A stretch of DNA of 64,000 nt, taken from the NCBI GenBank assembly GCA_963727035.1, contig CAVSEY010000018.1, positions 186,001-250,000 of the forward strand, read 5' to 3'. This document shows positions 38,661 to 50,115 of the stretch, piece after piece (the stretch's first letter is position 1; every line of letters starts with the position of its first letter). This DNA is from Rhodoblastus sp963727035. GTDB lineage: Bacteria > Pseudomonadota > Alphaproteobacteria > Rhizobiales > Beijerinckiaceae. The translations under genes and the position numbers were made by a program. A model generated the notes under the pieces. That model did not search any database and was not told where the DNA came from. It saw only the letters and a list, made by a program, of their open reading frames with translations.

Positions 38661-38738
38661 CCATTATGGCGAGACAAAACTGACGTGTCGCTGACATGGA
38701 TCATCAGCCGCGCGTCATCGCCGCTGCGTCAAAGTCCC
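38661..38738 (+). promoter_or_regulatory. Conserved upstream element, copy 3
   Basis: A 78-bp block with the same order as copy 2: CCATTATGGCG, AACTGACG, GTCGCTGACATGGATCATC, CGTCATCG, CTGCGTCA, AAGTCC. It lies about 45 bp before the second PepSY gene. The rest of 38352-38784 has no gene. Confidence 0.7.
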
Positions 38739-38784
38739 GCCATCGCCCGCAAGTTTCGCCGGGCGCCTATGAAAAGGGAAAATC

Positions 38785-39102
38785 ATGCGCAAACTGGTCA
38801 TACTCGCAAGCTTCGCCGTTCTTGCCGCCGCTGCCGGCTCCGCCCGGGCCGACAGCCTCGGCCGGCCCTGCACGACCAAGCCCGAAGCGGACTATCTCAC
38901 GCTCGACGCCCTGAAAGCCAAGGTCGCCGAACAGGGCTATCAGATCCGCAGCGGCGAGATCAAAAAGGCCTGCGGCGAATTTTACGTCATCGACAAGAAC
39001 GGCAAGAAGGCGGAGCTTTTCGTCGATCCGACCTCCGGCGCCATCGTCGCCGGCGGCGATTCAACCGGCAAGGGCGCCGAATCCGGGCGCGACAACGACT
39101 GA
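38785..39102 (+). CDS. Small secreted PepSY-like protein, paralog 2
   Basis: 105 residues. Signal peptide about residues 1-23 (MRKLVILASFAVLAAAAGSARA), then GRPC..., a PepSY-type domain (YQIRSGEIKKACGEFYVIDKNGKKAELFVDPTSG) and an acidic tail. The two cysteines match those of the paralog at 27839. Its stop overlaps the cytochrome b start (TGATG), so the two are made together, which suggests a joint role in membrane electron transfer. Confidence 0.8.
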   Translation: MRKLVILASFAVLAAAAGSARADSLGRPCTTKPEADYLTLDALKAKVAEQGYQIRSGEIKKACGEFYVIDKNGKKAELFVDPTSGAIVAGGDSTGKGAESGRDND

Positions 39103-39671
39103 TGTCCGCTCCGGTCGCGACCGGAACAGCCGGCGGCGCGACGCCGCCGGTCCCTCCGGGGTGGGTCGCCGTATGGGACCCGTTCGTGCGCCTGTTCCAT
39201 TGGAGCCTCGTCGCGCTTTTCGTCGCGGCCTATGCGACCGGCGACGAAATCGGCTGGCTGCATGTCAGGGCGGGTTACGCCATTGTGGCGCTTGTGGCGC
39301 TGCGCGTCGTCTGGGGCCTGGTCGGGCCGCGCAACGCCCGCTTCGCCTCCTTCCTGCGCAGCCCGGTCGAGACGCTTGCCTTCCTGCGCGACAGCCTGCG
39401 TCTGAGGGCGCCGCGCCATCTTGGCCACAATCCCGCCGGCGGCGCGATGATCGTCGCCATGTTCGCCACGCTGGCTTATGTCTCGGTCACCGGAATCCTG
39501 CTGACCACCGACGCCTTCTGGGGTTCGCATGCGATGAAGGAGGCGCACGAGGCCGGCGTCGACGTCATGATCGGGCTGGTTTTCCTGCATCTCGCGGGCG
39601 TCGCCCTCGCCAGCTTCGAGCATGGCGAAAATCTCGTCCGCGCCATGATCACGGGCAGGAAGCGCGCGTGA
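39102..39671 (+). CDS. Cytochrome b/b6-domain membrane protein
   Basis: 189 residues. Four membrane segments with histidines in RLFHWS, LHVRAGY, HLGHNPAGG, EAHEAG and FLHLAGV, enough for two hemes. Related to Ni/Fe-hydrogenase-type cytochrome b and YceI-linked cytochromes. Coupled to the PepSY paralog 2. Confidence 0.88.
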   Translation: MSAPVATGTAGGATPPVPPGWVAVWDPFVRLFHWSLVALFVAAYATGDEIGWLHVRAGYAIVALVALRVVWGLVGPRNARFASFLRSPVETLAFLRDSLRLRAPRHLGHNPAGGAMIVAMFATLAYVSVTGILLTTDAFWGSHAMKEAHEAGVDVMIGLVFLHLAGVALASFEHGENLVRAMITGRKRA

Positions 39672-39762
39672 TCCTGGCGCCTCCGCGCCAGATCGGGCCG
39701 AATTCCGTCGCCGCCTCGCCGCGCAACCGGCGTGGCGGCGCCCATTTGACCTTCGCGGCGCC

Positions 39763-42051
39763 TCAGGCCGTCGCGAGGTCGTAAAGATCTTCCTCCTGGG
39801 CGCTGTGGAGCCGCACCAAAGATTCCACCGTCTCGATCAGACGTTGGGCGTCGCGGATCAGATAGGCGTCGGCCGCCGCGCCGGGTTCGGACATTTCGCG
39901 GCTCAACCGCGACAGGAGGCGGGCGAGATGGAGGATTTCCCGGTGCGCGCGTCCCATCGCGGCGAGCCCATAGGCAAAGGATTCCGCCGGCGCCAGACTG
40001 GGATAAACCTCTGCCTCGTCGGCGCGTTCGTGGGTGACGATCGTGTTGGAGACGATGGCGTCCGCCTCGCGAATGAGGTCTTGCGCCACTGTCCCCGCGG
40101 CGGCGTCGAGGGCGTCGGCGATCGAGCGCAACCGGTCGAGACTCCGGCCAAGCTGTTCGTGCTCGCCATGCAGCCGGGTCGCGACCCCGGCCTTAAGCGG
40201 TCCGGCGGCGCGCGGCGCGCCCGAACCCAGCGCGCGCAGGGCGTTGAGGATCACCGCGACATCGATAAGCTCCTGCCCGACGGCTCCCGCGACAGGCGAC
40301 AGGAACCCGAGCGCCGCAGCCGCCATGGCGACGCCCGAAAGGCCCATTCCCACGACAATGCTTTGCCTGGCGATGCGCCAGGTCCGACGCCCGATGACGA
40401 TGGCTTCGGCGACGCGATCCAGGCGCTCGACGAGAATGACCACGTCGGCGGCTTCCGAGGACGCGCTCGCGCCCCGAGCGCCGAGAGCGACGCCCACATG
40501 GGCCGCGGCAAGAGCCGGCGCGTCGTTTATGCCGTCGCCCACCATCATGGTGATATGCCGCTGGCGCTCCAGCACGACTGCGGCGACCTTTTCGTCCGGG
40601 GTTCGCTCGGCGAGGACGGCGTCAATGTTCAGGGCGGCGGCGATCGTTTCCGCCGTTTCCGCCCGGTCTCCCGTCGCCATGACGATGCGGCGAACCCCCG
40701 CCTCCCTGAGCAGGTCGAGCGCGCGCGGGGTTTCGCGCCGCATTTCGTCGCCAAGAAGCAGGGCCCCGGCCGGCGCGCCGTCGATCGCGACGAAAACGCT
40801 GAGGGCCGAACGCCAGGAAGCGCGCCGCTGGGCCCGGATCGCCCAGGGCGGCGGCGACGCGGCGCCGAAGACGAAGGAGCACGAGCCTGCGCGGACATTG
40901 TGGTCCTCAATCGTTCCTTCGAGACCAGAACCAACCTGTTCCCGAACGTCGCGCGGTGGGCCAAGAACAAGATTCCTGGCGCGCGCGGCGCTGACGATGG
41001 CTTCGGCGACCGCGTGGGCGGAAGCCTGCTCCAACGAGGCCGTCAGCCGCAGAACGTCATCGGCCGTCGTCGTCGGAGCGGTTTCGATCGCGGTGAGCCT
41101 CGCGCCGCCGACCGTCAGGGTTCCGGTCTTGTCGAAAATGACGGTGTGAACCTTCGCCAGCACTTCCAGCGGACCGCCGCCCTTGACCAGAATGCCGCGG
41201 CGCGCAGCCCGCGCGACGCCTGCGACGAAAGCGACCGGCGCGGCGAGAATGAGCGGGCATGGCGTCGCAACGACCAGCACCGCGAGCGCCCGCAAGGGGT
41301 CATGTGACCACAGCCACGCCCCGCCCGCGACGGCCAGGGTCAAAGGGGTCAGGGCCGCCGCGTAGCGATCGGCCATGCGGATGAAGGGCGCCTTGGCCTG
41401 CTGAGCCGAGGCGGCGAGCTTCACGATCGCGGCGTAAGTGCTGTCGCGCGCAAGCGCGGTGGTCTGCATTTCAAAAGCGTCGCCGGCGTTGATCGCGCCG
41501 CTGCGAACGCCTTCGCCGGCCTGCCGCACGACGGGCAGCGATTCCCCGGTCAAGGCCGATTCGTCGAGCAAGACCCTGGAATCGAGTGCGATTCCGTCGA
41601 TCGGCGCGATTTCGCCGGCGCGCACGATGAGCCTGTCGCCGACCGCGACCTCGTCCACGCCAACGTCCGCTATCGTGTCGTCGAGGCGGCGATGTGCGAC
41701 GCGCGGGGCGCGATCGACCAGACCTTTCAGGCTCCGCTCCGCGCGCGAAACCGCGTAATCCTCGAGAACGGCGCCGCCGGCATACATCACGGCGATGACG
41801 ATCGCCGCCAGGGGCTGGTCGAGCGCCAATGCGCCGCCCATCGAGAGCAGCGCGATCGCATCGACGCCAAACCGCCTGTTCCAGAGATCACGGATGATGG
41901 AAACCAGAAGGGAAATTGCAATCGGGACCGTTCCCCCGAACCACATCCACCTTCCGATTTGCGGGTCGCCGAACCACGCGACGCCGGCGCCCCCCGCCAA
42001 TGCGGCGACGGCCAACAGGAAAAGCACGGTTCGGACGGTTGCGGAGTTCAT
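39763..42051 (-). CDS. P1B-5-type metal ATPase with C-terminal hemerythrin domain
   Basis: 762 residues from ATG 42051. P1B-type ATPase: TGES, TPCPLILAAPVA in the sixth membrane segment, DKTGTL, and GDGINDAPAL. There is no N-terminal metal-binding domain. The C-terminal 150 residues (after about residue 615) form a hemerythrin-like domain with the ligand pattern LHGEHEQL, THERADEAEVYPSL, RAHREILHL and HSAQEEDLYDL. The TPCP-L signature with a C-terminal hemerythrin is characteristic of P1B-5 ATPases such as rhizobial Nia, which export Ni2+ or Fe2+. Metal specificity is inference. Confidence 0.85.
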   Translation of the reverse strand: MNSATVRTVLFLLAVAALAGGAGVAWFGDPQIGRWMWFGGTVPIAISLLVSIIRDLWNRRFGVDAIALLSMGGALALDQPLAAIVIAVMYAGGAVLEDYAVSRAERSLKGLVDRAPRVAHRRLDDTIADVGVDEVAVGDRLIVRAGEIAPIDGIALDSRVLLDESALTGESLPVVRQAGEGVRSGAINAGDAFEMQTTALARDSTYAAIVKLAASAQQAKAPFIRMADRYAAALTPLTLAVAGGAWLWSHDPLRALAVLVVATPCPLILAAPVAFVAGVARAARRGILVKGGGPLEVLAKVHTVIFDKTGTLTVGGARLTAIETAPTTTADDVLRLTASLEQASAHAVAEAIVSAARARNLVLGPPRDVREQVGSGLEGTIEDHNVRAGSCSFVFGAASPPPWAIRAQRRASWRSALSVFVAIDGAPAGALLLGDEMRRETPRALDLLREAGVRRIVMATGDRAETAETIAAALNIDAVLAERTPDEKVAAVVLERQRHITMMVGDGINDAPALAAAHVGVALGARGASASSEAADVVILVERLDRVAEAIVIGRRTWRIARQSIVVGMGLSGVAMAAAALGFLSPVAGAVGQELIDVAVILNALRALGSGAPRAAGPLKAGVATRLHGEHEQLGRSLDRLRSIADALDAAAGTVAQDLIREADAIVSNTIVTHERADEAEVYPSLAPAESFAYGLAAMGRAHREILHLARLLSRLSREMSEPGAAADAYLIRDAQRLIETVESLVRLHSAQEEDLYDLATA

Positions 42052-42102
42052 TTTCGCCTCTTGTGACGCGCGGCGACCGTAGCCGACCAGACAAGACTTT
42101 TC

Positions 42103-42114
42103 ATTGGCGCCAAT
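42103..42114. promoter_or_regulatory. 12-bp perfect palindrome between divergent genes
   Basis: ATTGGCGCCAAT lies 52 bp upstream of the P1B-5 ATPase start and 30 bp upstream of the carS-like GTG. It could be an operator for a metal regulator; no known consensus was matched. Confidence 0.35.
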
Positions 42115-42143
42115 CATTGAAATGATCGAATCAGACGATTCTC

Positions 42144-42647
42144 GTGGAGCCGTTCGCCGTGAATGCGGAAAATATCGCCATTGTCCTGGTCCTGCTCGCG
42201 GTCGCCAACAGCGCGCCGGTGATCGCCATGAATTTGTTCGCGCAGGCCGGCGCGTGGCCGGTCGATTTCGGCTGGACATTCGTCGATGGCCAGGCCCTGT
42301 TGGGGCCCTCCAAAACGATCCGGGGCCTGGTCGTCGCCGTCGCCCTGACGGCTTGCGCTGCGCCGATGATGGGCCTTTCCTGGCGCGTCGGCGCCGCGAC
42401 CGCCGCCGCCTCGATGGCCGGCGATCTCCTTTCGAGCTTCGTCAAGCGACGTCTGCGCCTGGCGCCGAGCAGCATGGCGACTGTCCTCGACCAATTGCCG
42501 GAATCCTTGTTCGGAACCCTGGCCGCCCGTTGCGGCCTACCCCTCGGCCTGAGCGATATTGTCGTTTGCGTCGCGATCTTCTGTATCGGGCAGATGATCG
42601 TCTCGCGCATCGCCTATGCCGTGGGATTGCGCACCGAGCCTTACTGA
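42144..42647 (+). CDS. CDP-archaeol synthase-like membrane protein (CarS family)
   Basis: 167 residues from GTG 42144. Membrane protein of the CarS/DUF46 type, with segments at about residues 10-30, 55-75, 75-95 and 140-160 and the conserved TFVDGQALLGPSKTIRG near residue 45. Archaeal CarS makes CDP-archaeol from CTP; in bacteria the substrate is unknown. Confidence 0.75.
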   Translation: MEPFAVNAENIAIVLVLLAVANSAPVIAMNLFAQAGAWPVDFGWTFVDGQALLGPSKTIRGLVVAVALTACAAPMMGLSWRVGAATAAASMAGDLLSSFVKRRLRLAPSSMATVLDQLPESLFGTLAARCGLPLGLSDIVVCVAIFCIGQMIVSRIAYAVGLRTEPY

Positions 42648-42657
42648 CAGGGCCATG

Positions 42658-43644
42658 TCAGGCTGGCGTCCTCAGCACATGCAAGGTCACTTCGGGCGGG
42701 CAGTTGAAACGAACCGGAACGATGCATGCGCCGGCGCCCGCCGACGTATAGCCGGTCATCTCGCCATAGCGCCAGGGCCCCCGTCCCATTCGTCTTGGCA
42801 GGTTCAATTCGAGCGTCACGGGAATCCCGCCCGGCAGACAGATCTGGCCGCCATGGGTATGGCCGGACAGCATCAGGTCGAAACCGGCGTGGGCCGCCTG
42901 GCGGTAGATCTCCGGCGTATGGGAAAGCAGGATGGAAAAACTGTCGTCGGGGATGCCGGTCGCCGCCTTTTCGATATTGTCGACCCGGTAGAAATGAGCG
43001 TCGTCGACACCCGCGAGATAGAGTCGCGCGTCGCCCCTGGCGATCGCCACATTTTCGTTCAGCAGGAATTTCACGCCCATGCGCTCCAGGTCGGGAACCA
43101 TGCGGATTGAGTCGTGATTTCCGAGCACCGCGAAAATGTCGCCCTTCAAGGCGTCGCGCAGTTCCCGCATTTCTTCCAGGCACGAATGATACGGACCGAA
43201 TGTTTCTCCGCGATAATCGCCGGTGAGGACACACAAGTCATACGACAGGCCAGAGGCGATTTCGGCCACGCGCCGCATGGCGCGCGCGCTCATGTCGGCG
43301 TGAAGATCGGAAAGATGGAGAATCGAATAGCCGTCGAACGCCGGATCGATCCTGGGCGATGAAATCACATTGCGGCGCAATTCGATTTTCCGGGCGTTCT
43401 CCCGGCCACGCCAATATGTTCCCGAAATTCGAAGCAGGACATGGAGCATGGCCCGCGACAGGGGGATGTTCTCCAGATGGACGAACGTGAGCCCCTGGCC
43501 AAACGCCTGTGTTTCGTGTTCGTCTTCGATCCCCAGTCGCTGGCGCGCGTGCACCCGCCCGAGACGGCCGTCGAGGATGCGCACCACCTCGTCGGGCCGC
43601 AGGAACGCGAGGGTGTTGCTGGCGGTCACCCGGGTCGGCTCCAT
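42658..43644 (-). CDS. Metallophosphoesterase (calcineurin-like)
   Basis: 328 residues from ATG 43644 (TTG 43656 possible). All five metal motifs are present: SDLHAD, GDYRG, GNHD, SHTPE and GHTHGGQ. YkuE/YaeI-like. Substrate unknown; no signal peptide. The stop lies ten bases from the convergent carS-like gene. Confidence 0.88.
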   Translation of the reverse strand: MEPTRVTASNTLAFLRPDEVVRILDGRLGRVHARQRLGIEDEHETQAFGQGLTFVHLENIPLSRAMLHVLLRISGTYWRGRENARKIELRRNVISSPRIDPAFDGYSILHLSDLHADMSARAMRRVAEIASGLSYDLCVLTGDYRGETFGPYHSCLEEMRELRDALKGDIFAVLGNHDSIRMVPDLERMGVKFLLNENVAIARGDARLYLAGVDDAHFYRVDNIEKAATGIPDDSFSILLSHTPEIYRQAAHAGFDLMLSGHTHGGQICLPGGIPVTLELNLPRRMGRGPWRYGEMTGYTSAGAGACIVPVRFNCPPEVTLHVLRTPA

Positions 43645-43823
43645 CAATGTTCCCAATCTCCGGCGCTTACCTTATCGCGATCGCGACGGGTTGGGGGAGG
43701 GAAAACGACGCCGTTTTCGCCTGGAACGCGTTTGGCCGTCATGGCGGCGTCGGTTTTGAGGCCAGGCTCTGAACCGCGCCGGGTTTGCCGGAGGCTCCAT
43801 CCGGCGGCAAATTTGCTGGCGCT

Positions 43824-45572
43824 TCAGGTCTCGCGTTCTTCCCAATCGACCCAGTTCACCGGGTAACGGTCGAGATAGGCGCTGACCGCGGCGCCAACGG
43901 TCGGAAAGAACGATGGCTCGCCGATCTGGGCGAAAAGGCCGAAGCGTTTTAGCTTGTCCTTCACAGGGCCTTTCAGTTCAGCGAAGCACAGCTGGACCCC
44001 GGCGTCCTGCAAGGCCTTGTCCAGCTCGGCCAGCGCGTCGGCGGCGGTGACGTCCACGCTGGTGACCGGTTCTGCGGCGATCACCAGCCAGTGCGCCGCC
44101 TCCGGCGCCTGGGCGACCGCCGCCAAGGCCCGCTCTCTGAAGAATTCGGCGTTGGCGAAAAAGAGCGGCGCGTCCCAGCGGAACAGCACCAGACCCGGTA
44201 TTTGACGCGCCTCGGGATGGCGGCGGATGTCGTGATAGCCCTTGAGGCCTTCGGCGCGCCCGAGAATGGCGGAGTGGGGCCGCCAGCCGTCCCAGAGAAA
44301 TTCGATCACCGCCGCCACCACGGCGAGACCAATTCCAGGAATGACGCCGAGAACCGCGACACCCGCGAAACAAGCCATGGACAGCCAGAATTCCCAGCGC
44401 TGGATGCGATAGATCCGGGCCAGATCATTGATTTCGACGAGGCCGATCGCGGACGCGATCACGACCGCCGCCAAAACCGAATTGGGGAGCTTTTCCAGCA
44501 GGTTTGGCGTGAAAACCAGTAGTGCTGCGACCCCGAAAGCGCCAACGACGCCCGCGAGCTGCGTCCTCGCCCCCGCCGTTTCCGCGACGGGCGTCCGCGA
44601 CGAACTGCTGCTGATGGGAAAGCCTTGGAAAAAACCCGCAGCCAGGTTGGCCGCGCCGAGGCCGATCATTTCCTGATTCGGATCGACGCTTTGCTTCAAT
44701 CGCGCGGCATAGGCGCGCGACAGGACGCTGGTGTCAGCGAACGAAACCATGGCGACCGCCAAGCCGCCGGTGACAACGGCGACGAGCGCATCGCGGTCGA
44801 TGATCGGAAATACGAACCGGGGAAGGCCTCTGGGCAGTTCGCCGAGCACAGCGACGCCGTATTTGTCGTCGAGCGCGAAGCCGCCGACGATCAAGGTCGC
44901 GCCGGCGACGGCGATCAGGACGCCGGGAACCCGCTTGTAGTTCCCAAGCGCAAGAATGAGAGCGAGCACGCCCGCGCCGAGCGCAAAACCAACCCAATTG
45001 GTTTTTCCCGCGGCGACTGCGGCGGCGGTCGCCCCGAGCCTGGGAATGAGGCTTTCGCCGCCGACGGAAAAGCCACATAATTCTGGCAGCTGGCTGACCA
45101 GAACAGTCAGGGCGATGCCATTCATATAACCATAACGGATCGGTTTGGAGAGCAACTCGGTGATGAAGCCAAGCCGCGCCGCGCCCGCAATGACGCAGAC
45201 GCATCCAGACACAACGGCCATGGCGCTCGCGAGTGCGACGGCGCGGGCCGGATCGCCCGCGGCGAGCGGCGAAATAACGCCGAGGATCACTGCGGCCAGC
45301 GCCGAATCCGGGCCCAGAACGAGAATGCGGCTCGGACCGAACAAGGCGTAAGCGAGCAGCGGGACGATGGTGGCGTAAAGACCGTAAATGCCTGGCAAGC
45401 CCGACGCTACGGCGTAGGCGACGCCAACCGGCGCCAGCATGGTCGCCAGAACAATCCCGGCGACCAAATCGCGGACGAGCCATGAGGCTTGGTAGTCTCT
45501 GACAGTCAAGAATCCCCGGCGCCCAGCGCAGCCGGATCGGTTCCGTCGGCATCGACCGCCTTTTTTGGTCAA
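43824..45572 (-). CDS. SulP-family anion transporter with STAS domain
   Basis: 582 residues, start a TTG at 45572 (TTG at 45508 or later also possible). About 12 membrane segments, SulP signature AYAVASGLPGIYGLYATIVPLLAYALFGPSR early, and a C-terminal STAS domain (about residues 445-560). Transports sulfate or another anion such as bicarbonate or molybdate; not decidable here. Confidence 0.88.
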   Translation of the reverse strand: MTKKGGRCRRNRSGCAGRRGFLTVRDYQASWLVRDLVAGIVLATMLAPVGVAYAVASGLPGIYGLYATIVPLLAYALFGPSRILVLGPDSALAAVILGVISPLAAGDPARAVALASAMAVVSGCVCVIAGAARLGFITELLSKPIRYGYMNGIALTVLVSQLPELCGFSVGGESLIPRLGATAAAVAAGKTNWVGFALGAGVLALILALGNYKRVPGVLIAVAGATLIVGGFALDDKYGVAVLGELPRGLPRFVFPIIDRDALVAVVTGGLAVAMVSFADTSVLSRAYAARLKQSVDPNQEMIGLGAANLAAGFFQGFPISSSSSRTPVAETAGARTQLAGVVGAFGVAALLVFTPNLLEKLPNSVLAAVVIASAIGLVEINDLARIYRIQRWEFWLSMACFAGVAVLGVIPGIGLAVVAAVIEFLWDGWRPHSAILGRAEGLKGYHDIRRHPEARQIPGLVLFRWDAPLFFANAEFFRERALAAVAQAPEAAHWLVIAAEPVTSVDVTAADALAELDKALQDAGVQLCFAELKGPVKDKLKRFGLFAQIGEPSFFPTVGAAVSAYLDRYPVNWVDWEERET

Positions 45573-46031
45573 GCTCCAAATCGCGAATGTTGCGCCTGCG
45601 CTTTGTCGTCGTCAATGAGGCGCCGCAGCCTCGCTCTCGACAAATTCGGAAGGGCGAACCGAAAATCCCGCGCGAGATTGAACATTGCCTCAATTCACAT
45701 CACGGTCATTTCCTTGGCCGCGGGATGGCGTCCAGATTTGCGGTCAGCCGTTCGTCACTTTCGTCCACGCGTTTCATCTCATTCGGCGATTTGAAGTGAT
45801 TGTGACGCCAACCCGCCAAATGCCAATAGACGGCGAATATTGCGGTGGCCATAAGCCTCGGATCCCGAACGAAACAATCGCAGGACCGATTACCCAACCG
45901 CCGCTTACGCCGAAATAGGCCTGTCCCCGTCGCCTCGGCCAAAGCGCCGGCTGGCGCCCAATGGCGGACTGTCCTTATGATGGGCCGACGATCGCGGAGG
46001 AACGCCGCACGATCGAAAAAAGGGTCCCCGC
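45573..46031. other. Divergent intergenic stretch between the SulP and stress-protein genes
   Basis: No sure gene. The reverse strand has a possible 48-residue frame (ATG 45852 to 45706: MATAIFAVYWHLAGW...) of unclear status. Promoters for both neighbours should be here. Confidence 0.35.
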
Positions 46032-46859
46032 ATGGCGTACAAGACCATCCAGCTGCTCCTGACCCTGAAGGAAAGCCCGCGCGCGGACGCCGCAATCGAA
46101 TATGCGATCGAATTCGCGCGACGCGAACAAGCGGATTTGTCCGTGCTGGCGAATGCGCAACGCCTCGAATTTCCTGGCGTTCAAATTCTACCTCTGGCCG
46201 ACGCCATCGTCGCCGAAATCAACGACGAGCGCCTTGCCAAGGCGCAAAGCCTTGGCAAGCACGTCGAAACGTCCGCGCGCCTCGCAGGGGTCAACGCGGA
46301 TTGCGCGATCGACCAACTCGCCGCCGACGAAGCCGGAAAGGCCTTCTGCGCTGCGGCGCGCCTGAGCGACCTCGTCATCGTGGCTCAGCCGAAAGGCGTC
46401 CTTTTCACCGGCCAGAGGCTGATCGAGGAAGTTCTGTTCAATTCCGGCTGCGCCGTGCTTGTCGTTCCGCAAGAATGGGACGCCGGCCCGACGCTGGAAA
46501 ATGTCGTCGTCGCTTGGGATGGTGGCGCGAGGGCGGCGCGCGCGGTCGCCGACGCCATGCCTTTGCTCGAAAAAGCCGGTCGCGTCGAAATTGTCTGCGT
46601 GACCGACGACGCGAATGACGTTCGCGGCGCGGAACTGGCGCGACGCCTGAGCCGCCACGGCGCTCATGTCAGCGTCGTCAATCTTCCCTTCGTCGGGGCC
46701 GAGGCCGGCAGAACCTTGATGCAGCACATAGGCTCCATGCCGGTTAGCCTGGTGGTCATGGGCGCCTACGCCCATTCCCGCCTGATGGAGGTGGTGCTGG
46801 GCGGCGCGACCAATCTGATGCTGAACGAGGCAACGGTTCCGGTGCTCTATTCATTCTGA
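46032..46859 (+). CDS. Universal stress protein with two UspA domains
   Basis: 275 residues. Two tandem UspA folds. The second half has VVVAWDGGARAARAVADAMPLL and a C-terminal ATP-binding-like stretch (VVMGAYAHSRLMEVVLGGATNLML); the first half is more diverged (LLTLKESPRADAAIEYAIEFA). Typical stand-alone tandem Usp; role in low-oxygen or metal stress is inferred only from context. Confidence 0.85.
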   Translation: MAYKTIQLLLTLKESPRADAAIEYAIEFARREQADLSVLANAQRLEFPGVQILPLADAIVAEINDERLAKAQSLGKHVETSARLAGVNADCAIDQLAADEAGKAFCAAARLSDLVIVAQPKGVLFTGQRLIEEVLFNSGCAVLVVPQEWDAGPTLENVVVAWDGGARAARAVADAMPLLEKAGRVEIVCVTDDANDVRGAELARRLSRHGAHVSVVNLPFVGAEAGRTLMQHIGSMPVSLVVMGAYAHSRLMEVVLGGATNLMLNEATVPVLYSF

Positions 46860-47123
46860 CTTTTCCGGGGGGCGGCGCAGGCGGCGCCGAAGCCAGGCGA
46901 CGGCGGCCCCGGATTTCTTCCCGATCCAGCGATTGGCTTTTTCAGCGGCCGGAAAATCGAGCGCCAGGAGCGACAGGCCAAGTGGAATCATCCAGAAGCC
47001 GACAACCGGCATGAAGCCGAAAATTCCGCCGACGACCAGCGCAACGCCGACCGGAACGCGCAGCCAGCGCCGGCGCGGATCGCGCAGCCTTTCAAGCCAG
47101 GATGTGGGCGGGCGATCGTCCAT
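46851..47123 (-). CDS. Small membrane protein (PGPGW-like)
   Basis: 90 residues from ATG 47123. Two close membrane segments (VPVGVALVVGGIFGFMPVVGFWMIPLGLSLLALD), a basic N-terminus and a very basic C-terminus. The pattern resembles PGPGW-family transmembrane proteins of unknown function. Overlaps the end of the stress-protein gene. Confidence 0.65.
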   Translation of the reverse strand: MDDRPPTSWLERLRDPRRRWLRVPVGVALVVGGIFGFMPVVGFWMIPLGLSLLALDFPAAEKANRWIGKKSGAAVAWLRRRLRRPPEKSE

Positions 47124-47134
47124 TCGAGCGGCTC

Positions 47135-49765
<2,631 letters not shown>

Positions 49766-50115
49766 GGTCGTCGCCCCCCGTTGATCTGAAGCATCGAGAA
49801 ATTGAACATTTAAATGGCGAATAGGGCGACGCTGGCAAGTCGCCGGAACCGGCGGACATTGGCTCAATCGCGCTTGGGCTGCGATGAAGCGCGGGCGAAA
49901 GGCAGTTTTTCCATTCCCGGTCGGCCTCGGGCAGGATGTCGGGCAGGATGTCGGACTTGGCGCCGCGGTCCGCAACCTGGCGACCTGTGGCGCCGGCGGC
50001 GTGGCCTTCGCCGGCGTGAGGAATGTCGCTCTCGTCCGGATCGCGCGCGAAACGCCGCTTGATGGCGGCTCTTTGCCTGAAGGGGCACGATCGCGCCTGG
50101 GTCGAAAACGAGGTT
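49766..50115. other. Stretch between the Crp-GGDEF gene and the PacL-like ATPase
   Basis: No sure gene. It holds a tandem repeat of CGGGCAGGATGT at about 49928-49951 and should carry the promoter of the ATPase gene. Confidence 0.4.
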
